Source: Aureimonas phyllosphaerae (GTDB lineage: Bacteria; Pseudomonadota; Alphaproteobacteria; Rhizobiales; Rhizobiaceae). From it: 64,000 bases of DNA. The notes below the pieces were generated by a model that worked only from the letters and a program-made list of their open reading frames with translations, was not told the origin of the DNA and did not search any database. Within the stretch, counting starts at the first letter, position 1, and each line of letters opens with the position of its first letter. Shown piece after piece: positions 29,487-40,300 of the stretch. The position numbers and the translations under genes are program-made. The DNA is taken from positions 47,109 through 111,108 of the forward strand of contig NZ_FOOA01000016.1 in the NCBI RefSeq assembly GCF_900113065.1, read 5' to 3'.

Positions 29487-29999
29487 CTAGCTCTCGCGCT
29501 GCGGCTCGAGAAGCGGCGGCGTCGAGTGGGCGCCCATCATCCGGGCGGCACCGAGCGCATCCAGTCCCTCGGGCGTGCGCCGCGCCGGGTCGGCGCCGTG
29601 GGCGAGAAGCAGCGCCACCATCTCGGCGCGATCGAACATCGCCGCCATCATCAGCGCCGTGCGCCCGTCGGGCCCCGCCGCATCGACGCGCGCGCCCCCG
29701 TCCAGAAGCGCACGCGCCGCCTCGGTCTCGCCCTTGAAGGCGGTGCCGGCGAGCGGCGTCTGGCCGCGGTCGTTCGCCCGGTCGGGATCGGCGCCGTGGG
29801 AGAGAAGCAGCCGCACGGCCTCGGCCTGCCCGTGGTAGCTCGCCAGCATCACGAGCGTGTCGCCCCGGTCGTTGGCAAGGTTGGCGGGCAGGCCGCCGGC
29901 GAGAAGCGGCTCGAGCGTTCCCGTGTTTCCGTCGCGCGCCGCCTGGAACACGCGTGCGGCAAAGGCGAGCGTCGCATCGTCGGGCGGGGCGTCGGTCAT
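29487..29999 (-). CDS. ankyrin repeat protein
   Basis: A 170-aa protein built of about four ankyrin repeats: DRGDTLVMLASYHGQAEAV, DRGQTPLAGTAFKGETEAA, DGRTALMMAAMFDRAEMV and a final EGLDALGAARMMGA unit, each ending in LLxxGADP or similar. No signal peptide or membrane segment is visible, so it is cytoplasmic, probably a protein-binding scaffold. Its partner is unknown. It is convergent with htpX and divergent from rsmB. Confidence 0.88.
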   Translation of the reverse strand: MTDAPPDDATLAFAARVFQAARDGNTGTLEPLLAGGLPANLANDRGDTLVMLASYHGQAEAVRLLLSHGADPDRANDRGQTPLAGTAFKGETEAARALLDGGARVDAAGPDGRTALMMAAMFDRAEMVALLLAHGADPARRTPEGLDALGAARMMGAHSTPPLLEPQRES

Positions 30000-30109
30000 C
30001 GCAAGGGCTCCGTCTGGAATCACCCCTCCTGTGCCGCGTGAGGGGCACGCGCGCAACCCGGCGCGCGGCGGGCTTGCCCCGGCGGCCTGGCCAGCCCATA
30101 GCATCGGCG

Positions 30110-31522
30110 ATGACAAAGCCGCCCAGCCTCAAGCGCCCGTTCAAGACCGCCAAGCCTGCCCAAGCGGGAAAGCCTCCCCGGCCGGCAAGGCCCCAGCCGC
30201 CGGAGCGCCCGGGCCTGCCCAGCCGACGCGTCGCCGCGCGCCTCCTCGCGGCGGTGGTCGACACGCGCACCTCGCTCGACGGGCTGACCGATCGCGGCCA
30301 CGGGCATCCCGAGTTCCGCGCGCTGGAGCCGCGTGACCAGGCGCTGGTGAAGGCGATCCTCACCGTGGCGCTGCGCCGTCGCGGCACGATCGAGGCGGTG
30401 ATCGCGGCCTGCATCGAAAAGCCGCTGCCGGGCGGCGCCGCCTCGCTCCGCCACATCCTGCATGTCGGCGCGGCGCAGATCCTCTTCCTCGACGTGCCGG
30501 ACGCGGCGGCCGTTGATCTCGCCGTCAGCCAGGCCGATGCCGACCCGCGCTCGCAGCGCTTCGCCAAGCTGGTGAACGCCGTGCTGCGCCGCATCGCGCG
30601 CGAGCGCGACGCGCTTCTGGCCGCCGTCGACGATCCCCGGCTCGACACGCCGGCCTGGCTGTTCCAGCGCTGGGCCGCCGCCTATGGCGAGGCGGAGGCG
30701 GAACGGATCGCGGCGATCCACCGCGTGCCGGCGCCGCTCGATTTCACCGCCCGGCGCGACCCCGCGGTGGTCGCCGCCGAGATCGGCGGCGAGGTGCTGC
30801 CGACCGGCACCGTGCGCCTGTCCGGCGGCGAAGGGCTCGTCGGCGACCTGCCGGGCTTTGCGACCGGCGACTGGTGGGTGCAGGACGCGGCAGCCGCGCT
30901 GCCGGCGCGCCTCTTCGGCGACCTTGCCGGGGCCCGCGCGGCGGATCTGTGCGCCGCACCGGGCGGCAAGACGGCGCAACTGGCGGCGGCCGGCGCCCGC
31001 GTCACCGCGCTCGACATCTCGGCCTCGCGCCTGCGCCGCCTGAAGGAGAACTTCGCCCGCCTCGACCTCGAGGCCGAGACGCAGGTCGGCGACCTCGCCG
31101 CCTTCCGGCCGGACGAGCCCTTCGACGCCGTGCTCCTCGACGCGCCGTGCTCGTCCACCGGTACGATCCGTCGCCACCCCGACGTCGCCTGGACGAAGAC
31201 CGCCGAAGAGGTGGAGAAGCTTGCCGGCGTCCAGGCCCGCATGCTGCGCCAGGCGGTCGGCCTCGTCGCACCGGGCGGGCTCCTCGTCTTCTCGAACTGC
31301 TCGCTCGATCCGGTCGAGGGCGAGGACGTCGCCCGCGCCTTCCTCGCCGAGCACAAGGAGTTCGAGCTGGAGCCGGTGCGGCCGGACGAGGTGCCCGGCC
31401 TCGAAGCCGCCGTCACCGGCGAGGGCTTCCTGCGCACGACGCCCGCCATGCTCATGCGCGAGACGCCGGACGCCTCCGGGCTCGACGGGTTCTTCGCCGC
31501 AAGGTTGCGCCGCCGGTCGTGA
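30110..31522 (+). CDS. rsmB: 16S rRNA (cytosine-5)-methyltransferase RsmB
   Basis: The 470-aa protein has an N-terminal NusB-like helical domain (residues about 35-165: RVAARLLAAVV, FRALEPRDQALVKAIL) and a C-terminal RNA m5C methyltransferase domain with CAAPGGKTAQLA near 281, LDAPCSSTGTIRRHPD near 343 and FSNCSLDPVEGED near 395. Both active cysteines are present (PCS and NCS, the latter replacing TCS). This is the Sun/RsmB layout that methylates C967 of 16S rRNA. The ATG at 30110 matches the usual start after a GC-rich leader. Confidence 0.93.
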   Translation: MTKPPSLKRPFKTAKPAQAGKPPRPARPQPPERPGLPSRRVAARLLAAVVDTRTSLDGLTDRGHGHPEFRALEPRDQALVKAILTVALRRRGTIEAVIAACIEKPLPGGAASLRHILHVGAAQILFLDVPDAAAVDLAVSQADADPRSQRFAKLVNAVLRRIARERDALLAAVDDPRLDTPAWLFQRWAAAYGEAEAERIAAIHRVPAPLDFTARRDPAVVAAEIGGEVLPTGTVRLSGGEGLVGDLPGFATGDWWVQDAAAALPARLFGDLAGARAADLCAAPGGKTAQLAAAGARVTALDISASRLRRLKENFARLDLEAETQVGDLAAFRPDEPFDAVLLDAPCSSTGTIRRHPDVAWTKTAEEVEKLAGVQARMLRQAVGLVAPGGLLVFSNCSLDPVEGEDVARAFLAEHKEFELEPVRPDEVPGLEAAVTGEGFLRTTPAMLMRETPDASGLDGFFAARLRRRS

Positions 31523-31690
31523 TCCGTTGACGAACAAGGCCTTGCCCGCAAGGTCCGCATCAGCCTGCCGCCTTCCGGTTGCAGCGCTTTAAGCTTCCGT
31601 TAACCCTGTTGGCCGAAATTGGCCCCGGAACATCCCGCGCCCCGACCGGGTCGCGGATCAACGGGGGCGTCTTTGGGCGGGGGAATGCGG

Positions 31691-33382
31691 ATGACGACGG
31701 GCTTCGTCGACGAGCCTCGCCTGGCCGGCCTGATGGCACGCGAAATCGGGCGCCGCGCCCTGTCGCGTCTCGGCGCCCTGTTCCGCCATCCCCTGCCGTT
31801 CGCCGGCGGCGCACCGCTGCCCGCGGCCATGCTTCACGACCTTCGCCGCGGCGACCCGTCGATCGCTCGCGGCTTCTATGTCGGCCATGTCTGGCTGGCC
31901 GGTCAGCTCGTCGAACTCAACGGCCGCTCGCCCTTCGCGCTGAAGGACGAGGCGCGACCCTGGCGTGCCGAGCTGCACGGCTTCGGCTGGCTGCGCCATT
32001 TCGCCCGCGCCGGCGACGCCCTGTCCTGCGAGCACGCCCGCTCGCTGGTCGGCGACTGGCTGCGTCTCGGCCGCCGCCAGCGCACCGCGCTCGCCTACGA
32101 GCACGAGATCGCGGCCGGCCGGGTGCTCGCCTGGATCGCCCATGCGCCGACCATCCTGTCGGGCGCCGACGCCGCCTTCGCCGAACGCTTCGCACGGGGC
32201 CTTGCCGCCGAGACGCGGCACCTGCGCCGCATGGCGGGCTCGGCGCCCGCCGGCATGGCGCGGCTGCGCGTGCGCATTGCGCTGGTCGCTGCCGGGCTCG
32301 TCCAGCCGGGCGCCGCCAACGCCGTGCGTCAGGCGGCGAGGGTACTCGGCGAGGAACTCGACGCGCAGGTCCATGCCGATGGCGGCCACGTGTCGCGAAA
32401 CCCCGCCGCGGTCTCGCAGATCCTCGCCGAACTCGTGCCGCTGCGCGCGCTGTTCGACGAGCGCGGCGTGCCGGCCCCGCGCGCCGTCTTCGGCGCGGTC
32501 GACCGCATGCTGCCGGCGCTGCGCTTCTTCCGCCACGGCGACGGCTCGCTCGCCCTCTTCAACGGGGCGGGCGCGCCGGACCACCACCTCTCCGCCGCCC
32601 TTCTCGCGCACGACGAGACGCTCGGCGAGCCGATCAGCCAGATGCGCCAGTCCGGCTACCATCGCCTCGCCGCCGGCCGCACCGTGATGCTCGCCGACAC
32701 CGGCGTGCCGCCCGCCCCCGACGTCTCGCACGACGCCCATGCCGGCACGCTTGCGCTCGAGTTCTCCTCCGGCGGTCGCCGCTTCGTCGTCAACTGCGGT
32801 GCGCCGGTGCGCATCGAGGGCGGCTGGCGCCGCCTGTCGCGCACCACAGCCGCCCATTCGACGCTCACCCTCAACGACCAGTCCTCCTCGCGCTTCTCGC
32901 GCTCGGAAGCCGTCGACCGCTTCCTCGGCGGCCCGCTCCTGCCGGGCCCGACCCGCGTGCCGGTGAACCGCGAGGAATCGCACGAGGGCCAGGTCCTCAC
33001 CGCCGCCCACGACGGCTACCGCCAGCCCTTCGGCTTCGTCCACGAGCGCCAGCTCTTCCTGTCGCGGGACGGGCGGCGCATCGAGGGGATCGACCGCCTC
33101 TTCCAGGCCGCCGGCCGCCCCCACCGCATGGCCTGCGACGAGCCGATGGGGACGCTCCGCTTCCACCTCCATCCCGACGTCGAGGTCGAAACGGCCGGCG
33201 AGGGGCTCCGCCTCGTCCACGGCGAGGAGGTCTGGTGGTTCTTCTCCGACGGCGCGCCGCAGCTGGAAGAATCGATCTTCTTCGCCGATGCCGCAGGTCC
33301 CCGCCGCACGCGGCAGATCGTCCTGCCGCTCGACTGCCTCGACCGCACCGACCTCAACTGGCGCTTCGAACGGCAGGCCTGA
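31691..33382 (+). CDS. heparinase II/III-family protein
   Basis: A 563-aa protein with the alpha-toroid N-terminal region (GFGWLRHFARAG, RVLAWIAHAPTIL, DGGHVSRNPA near residue 233) and a C-terminal beta-sandwich of the heparinase II/III type (DVSHDAHAGTLALEFSSGGRRFVVNCG near 340, HSTLTLNDQSS near 390). Members cleave uronic-acid polysaccharides, but this cytoplasmic-looking branch, with no signal peptide, sits next to rsmB and purH in many Hyphomicrobiales and has no proven substrate. The ATG at 31691 follows GGGGGA at 6-7 bp. Confidence 0.88.
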   Translation: MTTGFVDEPRLAGLMAREIGRRALSRLGALFRHPLPFAGGAPLPAAMLHDLRRGDPSIARGFYVGHVWLAGQLVELNGRSPFALKDEARPWRAELHGFGWLRHFARAGDALSCEHARSLVGDWLRLGRRQRTALAYEHEIAAGRVLAWIAHAPTILSGADAAFAERFARGLAAETRHLRRMAGSAPAGMARLRVRIALVAAGLVQPGAANAVRQAARVLGEELDAQVHADGGHVSRNPAAVSQILAELVPLRALFDERGVPAPRAVFGAVDRMLPALRFFRHGDGSLALFNGAGAPDHHLSAALLAHDETLGEPISQMRQSGYHRLAAGRTVMLADTGVPPAPDVSHDAHAGTLALEFSSGGRRFVVNCGAPVRIEGGWRRLSRTTAAHSTLTLNDQSSSRFSRSEAVDRFLGGPLLPGPTRVPVNREESHEGQVLTAAHDGYRQPFGFVHERQLFLSRDGRRIEGIDRLFQAAGRPHRMACDEPMGTLRFHLHPDVEVETAGEGLRLVHGEEVWWFFSDGAPQLEESIFFADAAGPRRTRQIVLPLDCLDRTDLNWRFERQA

Positions 33383-33439
33383 AGCGACGCGGGGGGCATG
33401 TCGCCCTATCTCCTCCGGCAACCACCCGGAGAAACGCTC

Positions 33440-33643
33440 ATGCACCGCCTCTGTCTCGGCCTCGGCTTTGTCCTCCTCCTGTCCGGCTGCGGGGGGATGA
33501 ACCGCGCGGTCGGGGTGCTGCCCAATACGCTGGACGGCCTCGGCGGCCGCACCCCGCCGGCCGCGGCGCCCGAGACGCCGAGCGCGGGAAGCCCGGTCCG
33601 CCCGGCCCAGCCGGGCGACGCGGCGCTCGCCGTCAGGCCCTGA
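33440..33643 (+). CDS. small lipoprotein of unknown function
   Basis: A 67-aa protein with a lipoprotein signal peptide and lipobox LLLSGC (cysteine near residue 17), then a proline/alanine-rich tail with little predicted structure. The ATG at 33440 has CGGAGA upstream; an earlier ATG in frame has none and would spoil the signal. It is 57 bp after the heparinase-like gene. No homologue family is recognised. Confidence 0.6.
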   Translation: MHRLCLGLGFVLLLSGCGGMNRAVGVLPNTLDGLGGRTPPAAAPETPSAGSPVRPAQPGDAALAVRP

Positions 33644-33829
33644 CCGCGTGGCCGCTCGCGATGTGTTGAGGCGGCTTCTGAAATCCCCGTCTCGCCAAGC
33701 GCTCCCGAGCGGACTAGCTTTCACCGGATCGTATGCACGGGAGTTCGGCTCCTGGCCGCCCGCTCCCGCCGGTCCGACCGGCTCGACACGATCCGACCGG
33801 CTCATCCTCGGCCAGAGGAGAACGGATCC

Positions 33830-34621
33830 ATGAGAGCTCTGCCGCTCGACGCCTCGCGGCTGACCGGCCATCGCCTGCCCGTCATCCGCCGCATCACCAC
33901 CGCCGACCTGACCCTCAGCCTCGCCCGCGGTCTCGACGATTTCCGCCGCCGCCCGACGCATCTCGTGTTCCTGGCAGCGATCTACCCGCTCGCCGGCATC
34001 GCGATCGCGCTGGCGGCGACCAACGCCAACGCCTTTCCGATCCTGTTTCCGCTGGTGGCCGGTTTCGCGCTGGTCGGACCCGTCGCCGCGCTCGGCTTCT
34101 ACGAGATGAGCCGGCGCGAGGAGCGGGGCGAGCATCCGACGTGGCGCGAGGCCTTTGCCGTCCTCCGGAGCCCCGCGCGCGTCGCCATCGCGCGCGTCGC
34201 GCTGACGCTCTTCGCCCTCTTCGCGCTCTGGCTTCTCAGCGCAGAGGGCCTCTTCGCGCGTCTGGCGCCGGACATCGAGGCCACGAGCTACCCGGCGTTT
34301 CTCGAAGCGCTGATGGCGACGCCCGCCGGCTGGACCCTTCTCCTCGTCGGCCATCTCGTCGGCTTCCTGTTCGCGGCGGTCGCCTTCTGCGTCGGCGCCC
34401 TGTCGCTGCCCCTGATCCTCGACCGGGGCTATGGCGCGGGCGAGGCGATGGCGGCCTCGGTCGCCGCCGTGCGGGCCAATCCGCTGACCATGACGGTCTG
34501 GGCGGCGATCGTCGCGGGGCTCGTGATTCTCGGCTCCCTGCCGCTCCTCGTCGGTCTCGCGGTGGTGCTGCCGGTGCTCGGCCACGCGACCTGGCATCTC
34601 TATCGCCGCGTCATGGCCTGA
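33830..34621 (+). CDS. DUF2189 integral membrane protein
   Basis: A 263-aa membrane protein with six or so hydrophobic segments. It matches DUF2189 by the sequence [26 protein letters not shown] near residue 32, [26 protein letters not shown] near 73 and HPTWREAF near 103, ending [16 protein letters not shown]. The function is unknown. AGGAGA is placed well upstream of the ATG. The gene sits between the small lipoprotein and purH on the same strand. Confidence 0.88.
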   Translation: MRALPLDASRLTGHRLPVIRRITTADLTLSLARGLDDFRRRPTHLVFLAAIYPLAGIAIALAATNANAFPILFPLVAGFALVGPVAALGFYEMSRREERGEHPTWREAFAVLRSPARVAIARVALTLFALFALWLLSAEGLFARLAPDIEATSYPAFLEALMATPAGWTLLLVGHLVGFLFAAVAFCVGALSLPLILDRGYGAGEAMAASVAAVRANPLTMTVWAAIVAGLVILGSLPLLVGLAVVLPVLGHATWHLYRRVMA

Positions 34622-34738
34622 CGTTCCGGCCCACGGGGCGGTTGTGTGGCGCGCGCGCCCGTCCTATGGGGGCGGCACGAACGGCGCGCCTTCGGTCGGA
34701 GGCGGCGCCCCATGCCGCCTTCGAAAAGGATGCTCCCC

Positions 34739-36352
34739 ATGGCCGTCGCCGCCAACCGCACCCCCGCCCCCGACCGCCACAAGGTCGCCCGCGCCCTCCT
34801 GTCGGTGTTCGACAAGGCCGGCATGGTGGATCTGGCGCGCGGGCTCGTCGAGCTCGGCGTGGAACTCGTCTCGACCGGCGGTTCGCGCGCGGCGCTGGAA
34901 GCCGCGAACCTGCCGGTGCGCGACGTCTCGGAGCTGACCGGCTTTCCCGAGATCATGGACGGCCGCGTCAAGACGCTGCATCCGAACGTCCACGGCGGGC
35001 TTCTCGGCATCCGCGCCGACCCGGCGCATGCCGGCGCGATGGAGACGCACGGCATCCACGGCATCGACCTTCTCGTCGTCAACCTCTACCCGTTCGCCGA
35101 GACCGTGGCGTCGGGCGCCGACCGTGCCTCGATCATCGAGAACATCGACATCGGCGGTCCCGCGATGATCCGCGCCGGCGCCAAGAACCACGCCTACGTT
35201 TCGGTCCTCACCGACCCGGCCGACTACACGGCGTTCCTCGAGGAGCTTCGCGAGAACGGCGGGGCGGTCGGCCTCGAGCGTCGCCGAAGCCTCGCCGCCA
35301 AGGCCTTCGGCATGACGGCGGCCTATGACGCGGCGGTCTCCACCTGGTTCGCGGGCGAGACCGGCGATGCGGCCCCGGCGCGGCGCGCCTTCGCCGGCAC
35401 GCTCGCCTCGTCGCTCCGCTACGGCGAGAACCCGCACCAGTCGGCCGCCTTCTATCTCGACGGCTCGCAGCGTCCCGGCGTCGCCACTGCGCGGCAGGTG
35501 CAGGGCAAGGAGCTGTCCTACAACAACATCAACGACACCGACGCCGCGTTCGAGCTCGTCGCCGAGTTCGACGCCGCCCGCACGGCGGCCGTCGCGATCA
35601 TCAAGCACGCCAACCCCTGCGGCGTCGCGGAAGGCGCCTCGATCCTCGACGCCTACGAGCGCGCGCTCGCCTGCGACCCGGTGTCGGCCTTCGGCGGCAT
35701 CGTGGCGCTGAACCGGCGGCTCGACGCGACGTCGGCCGCCGAGATCGTCAAGGTCTTCACCGAGGTCATCATCGCGCCCGACGCCGACGAGGAGGCGATT
35801 GCGCTGGTGGCGGCCAAGAAGAACCTGCGCCTGCTGCTCACCGGCGGCCTGCCCGACCCGCGCGCGGCGGGGCTCCTGGTGAAGTCGGTGGCGGGTGGTC
35901 TCCTCGTCCAGTCGCGCGATTCCGGCACGGTGGACGCGCTCGACCTCAAGGTGGTGACGAAGCGCGCGCCGAGCGAGGTCGAGATGGCCGACCTGCGCTT
36001 TGCCTTCCGCGTCGCCAAGCACGTGAAGTCCAATGCCATCGTCTACGCCCGGAATCTTGCGACCGTCGGCATCGGCGCCGGCCAGATGAGCCGCGTCGAT
36101 TCGGCCCGCATCGCCGCCCGCAAGGCCGAGGACGCCGCGAGAGGCGCCGGCGGCCCGGTGCTAACACAGGGCTCGGTGGTCGCCTCCGACGCCTTCTTCC
36201 CCTTCGCCGACGGCCTCCTGTCGGCGGTCGCCGCCGGCGCGCGCGCGGTGATTCAGCCGGGCGGCTCGATGCGCGACGCCGAGGTGATCCAGGCGGCCGA
36301 CGACAACGACATCGCCATGGTCTTCACTGGCATGCGCCACTTCCGGCACTAA
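34739..36352 (+). CDS. purH: bifunctional AICAR transformylase/IMP cyclohydrolase
   Basis: PurH carries out the last two steps of IMP synthesis. The 537-aa product has the N-terminal IMP cyclohydrolase (MGS-like) domain with [10 protein letters not shown] near residue 21, STGGSRAAL near 44 and [12 protein letters not shown] near 77, and the C-terminal transformylase domain with [15 protein letters not shown] near 226, KHANPCGVA near 285 and [11 protein letters not shown] near 481. The ATG at 34739 follows AAGGA at 8 bp. The order rsmB-heparinase-purH is conserved in rhizobia. Confidence 0.97.
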   Translation: MAVAANRTPAPDRHKVARALLSVFDKAGMVDLARGLVELGVELVSTGGSRAALEAANLPVRDVSELTGFPEIMDGRVKTLHPNVHGGLLGIRADPAHAGAMETHGIHGIDLLVVNLYPFAETVASGADRASIIENIDIGGPAMIRAGAKNHAYVSVLTDPADYTAFLEELRENGGAVGLERRRSLAAKAFGMTAAYDAAVSTWFAGETGDAAPARRAFAGTLASSLRYGENPHQSAAFYLDGSQRPGVATARQVQGKELSYNNINDTDAAFELVAEFDAARTAAVAIIKHANPCGVAEGASILDAYERALACDPVSAFGGIVALNRRLDATSAAEIVKVFTEVIIAPDADEEAIALVAAKKNLRLLLTGGLPDPRAAGLLVKSVAGGLLVQSRDSGTVDALDLKVVTKRAPSEVEMADLRFAFRVAKHVKSNAIVYARNLATVGIGAGQMSRVDSARIAARKAEDAARGAGGPVLTQGSVVASDAFFPFADGLLSAVAAGARAVIQPGGSMRDAEVIQAADDNDIAMVFTGMRHFRH

Positions 36353-36365
36353 GACGCGCCCGGCG

Positions 36366-36821
36366 TCAGGCGGCTGCGTCCGGCAGGACGTAGCCGACCG
36401 TCGCCTGCGCGACGAGCCGGCGGTCGTCGCCCTGCCACAGGCGGACGTCGACCGTCGCGGTGCGGCGGCCGAGCTTCAGGAGGTTGGCGTCCGCAAAGAC
36501 CGGCTCGGGCCGGCAGGGGCGCAGGAAGGCGATCGACAGGGTGCTGGTGAGCGCCATCGCCTCCGGCCCGTGATGGGCGGCGATCACAGCGTAGGCGGCG
36601 ACATCGGCGAGCGCCATCAGCGTCGGGCCTGACACGATCGCGCCCGGCCGCAGCATCGCAGGCTGCGGGTCGAGGCGCATCCGCAGGCGTCCCGGCCGAA
36701 GCTCGACCAGCGTGCCGAGCGCGGGCCGCGCGTCGGGCGGAAAGGCGGCGTCGAGGAAATCGGAGACCTGCCCGAGCGTCAGGCGGGGCACGAGAGGGGC
36801 GGCGGGGGCGAGCGGGTCCAT
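36366..36821 (-). CDS. PaaI-type hotdog-fold thioesterase
   Basis: A 151-aa protein of the 4HBT/PaaI family: PGAIVSGPTLMALADVAAYAVIAAH near residue 59 contains the central hotdog helix, ALTSTLSIAFLRPC near 89 and LGRRTATVDVRLW near 117 are the core strands. Such enzymes hydrolyse acyl-CoA thioesters; the substrate is unknown. It is convergent with purH, 13 bp away. GGAGGG directly precedes the ATG. Confidence 0.85.
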   Translation of the reverse strand: MDPLAPAAPLVPRLTLGQVSDFLDAAFPPDARPALGTLVELRPGRLRMRLDPQPAMLRPGAIVSGPTLMALADVAAYAVIAAHHGPEAMALTSTLSIAFLRPCRPEPVFADANLLKLGRRTATVDVRLWQGDDRRLVAQATVGYVLPDAAA

Positions 36822-36935
36822 CCCTCCGGCTTAGCAAGCCGCCCGTCCGCCCGCCACCGGCACCTTTTGGCAGGACCGCGGAGCGGGAGCGATCGCCGCC
36901 GGTCGGCGTTGTTCGAAGCGAACAGGAGCCCTCCG

Positions 36936-37283
36936 ATGACCCATCGCATGACGACCGTCCTTTGCGCCGCGCTGCTTTGGAGCGCTGCGCCCGCCGGCGC
37001 CCAGACCACCAGCCCGGCGACGCCCACGCCGAGCGTTCCCGATACGGAGGCGCAAGCGATCCCGCCCTCGACCGATCCCTGCGCGGCCCAGCCCCATGGC
37101 GCCGACGGCCAGACGCTGAGCGGCCAGCTCGCCGACTGCGGCGGGGTCCTGACGCCGCCGCCCACCGGCACGTCTGGCATCGAGGCACCGGTGCCGGACC
37201 CCGACCCGGGCACGACGCCGGTGATTCCGCCGAGCGTGGTGCCCGATCAGCCGAACGGAACGGGAAGCGCCAATCCGACCTGA
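36936..37283 (+). CDS. small secreted proline/threonine-rich protein
   Basis: A 115-aa protein with a signal peptide (MTHRMTTVLCAALLWSAAPA, cleavage near GAQ) and a low-complexity Pro/Thr/Ser-rich mature part containing two cysteines (DPCAAQ and LADCGGV). It has a CAGGAG ribosome-binding site. I recognise no family; presumably periplasmic. It is convergent with the glutamate dehydrogenase gene. Confidence 0.55.
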   Translation: MTHRMTTVLCAALLWSAAPAGAQTTSPATPTPSVPDTEAQAIPPSTDPCAAQPHGADGQTLSGQLADCGGVLTPPPTGTSGIEAPVPDPDPGTTPVIPPSVVPDQPNGTGSANPT

Positions 37284-37350
37284 GCGTCGGATCGATTCCC
37301 CGCCGGCCGCACCCGGCCGGACGGGCCACGCAATCCCGTTCTCGAATTAC

Positions 37351-37380
37351 CCCTCCGGCGACCCTGTGTTCGCCGGAGGG
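37351..37380. terminator. hairpin between convergent genes
   Basis: CCCTCCGGCG at 37351-37360 pairs perfectly with CGCCGGAGGG at 37371-37380 across a 10-base loop. It lies 17 bp from the glutamate dehydrogenase stop and may terminate transcription from either side. No long T run. Confidence 0.55.
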
Positions 37381-37397
37381 CTCAAGGTTTCGGCTCG

Positions 37398-40300
37398 TCA
37401 GATTCCGACATCCTGCAGGAGGCCGGCGGCGAGCGTCAGGCGCGAGACCGAGGTCTCGCCGGTGCCGGCCAGCCGCTGCAGCTGCTCGGCCGCCGCGCGC
37501 AGCGTGTCGCCCTCCGCCGCCGCCCAGTCCGCGACCGGGTCCTCGCCCTTTCCCTCGTTCAGCGCGAGGATCGTCAGCCGCTTGCGCTCGCGGGCGATCT
37601 GGCTGCCGGCGCGCTCCAGCGCCAGCGTCTCGTAGTAGTCCGTCGGACGGAGCGTCACGAGCGCTTCCTCGAGCTGGCCGATGTGGAGCGCCTGCGTCAG
37701 CGCGAAGGTCGCGCGCATCGCCTCGCCGAAGGATCGGCCGGTTTCACGTGAAACACGCTCGACATCCGGCACCAGCGCCAGAAGCGGCAGGCGGGCGATG
37801 CGGGTCGCCAGTTCCTCCGGCACCCCGGCCGAGACCCAGTCCGACTGCCGGGTGGTGAAATCGGCGCGGGCATGCTCGCTCGCCATCTCGACGAGGGCCG
37901 GTCCGAACTCCGCCGACAGGCGCCGGAGCGCGGCGACTGTCTCGCCGAGATCGAACGCGCCGGAGCGCACGAGACCGACGACGCCGACCTGGAGGAAGAA
38001 CGACACAGCGGCGTAGAGATCGTTCTGCACTGTGCCCGGCAACCGGGCGTCCAGCGCGTCGATCTCGCGCAGGAGGTCGGCGATCGCGAACCCGTCGTGG
38101 ATGGCGACATAGGCGCTGACGAGATTGGAGCCCGAGCGCCCCGTCGCGTCGCGCAGGACCGTCGCGAAGGACACGCCGAGATGATTGACGAAGGCGTTGG
38201 CGAGCCCCGTCGCGACGATCTCCCGGCGCAGGCGATGGGCCGAGATGTCGGCCTCGAACTTCTCGCGCAGCGCCTGCGGGAAATAGGCCATGAGGCGACC
38301 GGCGAGGTAGGGATCGTCCGGCAACGGGCCGGAGACCAGCGCGTTGAAGAGATCGATCTTGGCATAGGCGAGGAGGACGGCGAACTCCGGTCGCGACAGG
38401 CTCTGGCCCCTCGCGCGAAGGTCGGCGATGGCGCCGGGAGAGGGCAGGGTCTCGACCTGCCGGTCGAGCGCCCCGGTTTCCTCCAGCGCCGTCATCAGCC
38501 GCGCCTGCAAGGCGAGGCGCGAGACGCCCGCCCGCTCCTCCAGCGAGATCGCGAGCGTCTGCGCGTAGTTGTTGGCGAGAACCAGCCGCGCCACCTCGTC
38601 GGTCATCGAGCCGAGCAGTCGGTCGCGCTCCTCGCGCGAGAGGCGCCCTTCGGCGAGCGGCTGGCGCAGCGCGATCTTGAAGTTGACCTCGACGTCCGAC
38701 GTGTTGACGCCGGCCGAGTTGTCGATCGCGTCGGTGTTGAGCCGCACGCCGGCGCGCGCCGCCTCGATGCGGCCTCCTTGAGTCAGCCCGAGATTGGCGC
38801 CCTCACCGATCACCTTGGCGCGCACCTCGCGGCCGGCGATGCGCACGGCGTCGTTGGCGCGGTCGCCGACGTCGAGGTTGGTCTCGGCGGCGGCGCGGAT
38901 ATAGGTGCCGATGCCGCCGAACCAGAGAAGGTCGACCGGGCTCTTCAGGATCGCCGTGATGATCTCGGCGGGCGTGCCCGAGGGCTTGTCGAGGCCGATC
39001 GCGGCGGCGGCCTCGGGCGACAGGCGGATCAGCTTGTCGCGCCGCGAGAAGACGCCGCCCCCGGCGGAGATCGCCGAGCGGTCGAAGTCGGCCCAGGACG
39101 AGCGGGGCAGGGCGAAAAGGCGCTGGCGCTCCTCGAACGAGCGCTCCTCGTCCGGATTCGGGTCGATGAAGATGTCACGGTGGTCGAAGGCCGCGACCAG
39201 CCGGATCTTGCGCGACAGGAGCATGCCGTTGCCGAAGACGTCGCCCGACATGTCGCCGCAGCCGGCCACCGTGAAGGGCTCGGACTGGATGTCCCACGCG
39301 CGGCCGTCGCGGCCCATCTCGCGGAAGTGGCGCTTCACCGCCTCCCAGGCGCCGCGCGCGGTGATGCCCATCGCCTTGTGGTCGTAGCCGGCCGAGCCGC
39401 CGGAGGCGAAGGCGTCGTCCAGCCAGAAGCCGCGCGCCCGCGCCACCGCGTTGGCCGTGTCGGAGAAGGTCGCCGTGCCCTTGTCGGCCGCCACCACGAA
39501 ATAGGGATCGAGGTCGTCGTAGGCGATGACGCCGGTCGGCGTCACCGTCTCGCCCGAGGGCTCGATGTTGTCGGTGACCGACAGGAGCGAGGCGATGAAG
39601 ACGACATAGGCGGCGCGCCCGCTCTCGAACCAGGCCTCGCGGTTGGCCGCGTCGGCAAGGCGCTTGGGGTAGAAGCCGCCCTTGGAGCCGACCGGCACGA
39701 TCACGGCGTTCTTGACCTGCTGCGCCTTCACGAGGCCGAGGATCTCGGTGCGGTAGTCCTGCGAGCGGTCGGACCAGCGCAGGCCGCCGCGCGCCACCGG
39801 GCCGAAGCGCAGGTGGACACCCTCGACGCGCGCATCGAACACGAAGATCTCGCGGTAGGGTACGGGCGCGGGCATGCCCTCGATGCGGTGCGGATCGATC
39901 TTGAAGGCGAGCGCGGGCTTGACCGCGGTCGGCACGGAGTTGGGATCGGCCGACACGTCGGGCACGGCATAGAAGTTGGTGCGAAGGGTCGCCAGCACCG
40001 CGCCCATCAGCCGGCGCACCACGCGGTCCTCGTCGAGGCTGGTGATCGTGTCGAGCGCCTGACGAAGGGCGAGGAGAGGGGCCAGCGCGCCGCGCGCGGC
40101 GGCCTGAGCCGCCTCCGCGTCGCCCGCCAGATCCTCCGGCAGCGCGTCCGGCCGGTGCTCGCGCGCCGGATCGAAGGCGCCCGCGAACAGCTCGATCAGC
40201 GCGCGCGCGACGCCCGGCTGGCGCTCCAGCACCTGCGCCATGAATTCGGCCGTCGTCGCAAAGCCCGTCTGGCGCAGATACCGCGCATAGGCGCGCAGGA

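Noticed and set aside
31658..34597. A 979-codon minus-strand open frame across the heparinase-like and DUF2189 genes
   Set aside because: Low-complexity charged translation with no motif; three recognisable plus-strand genes occupy the same DNA.
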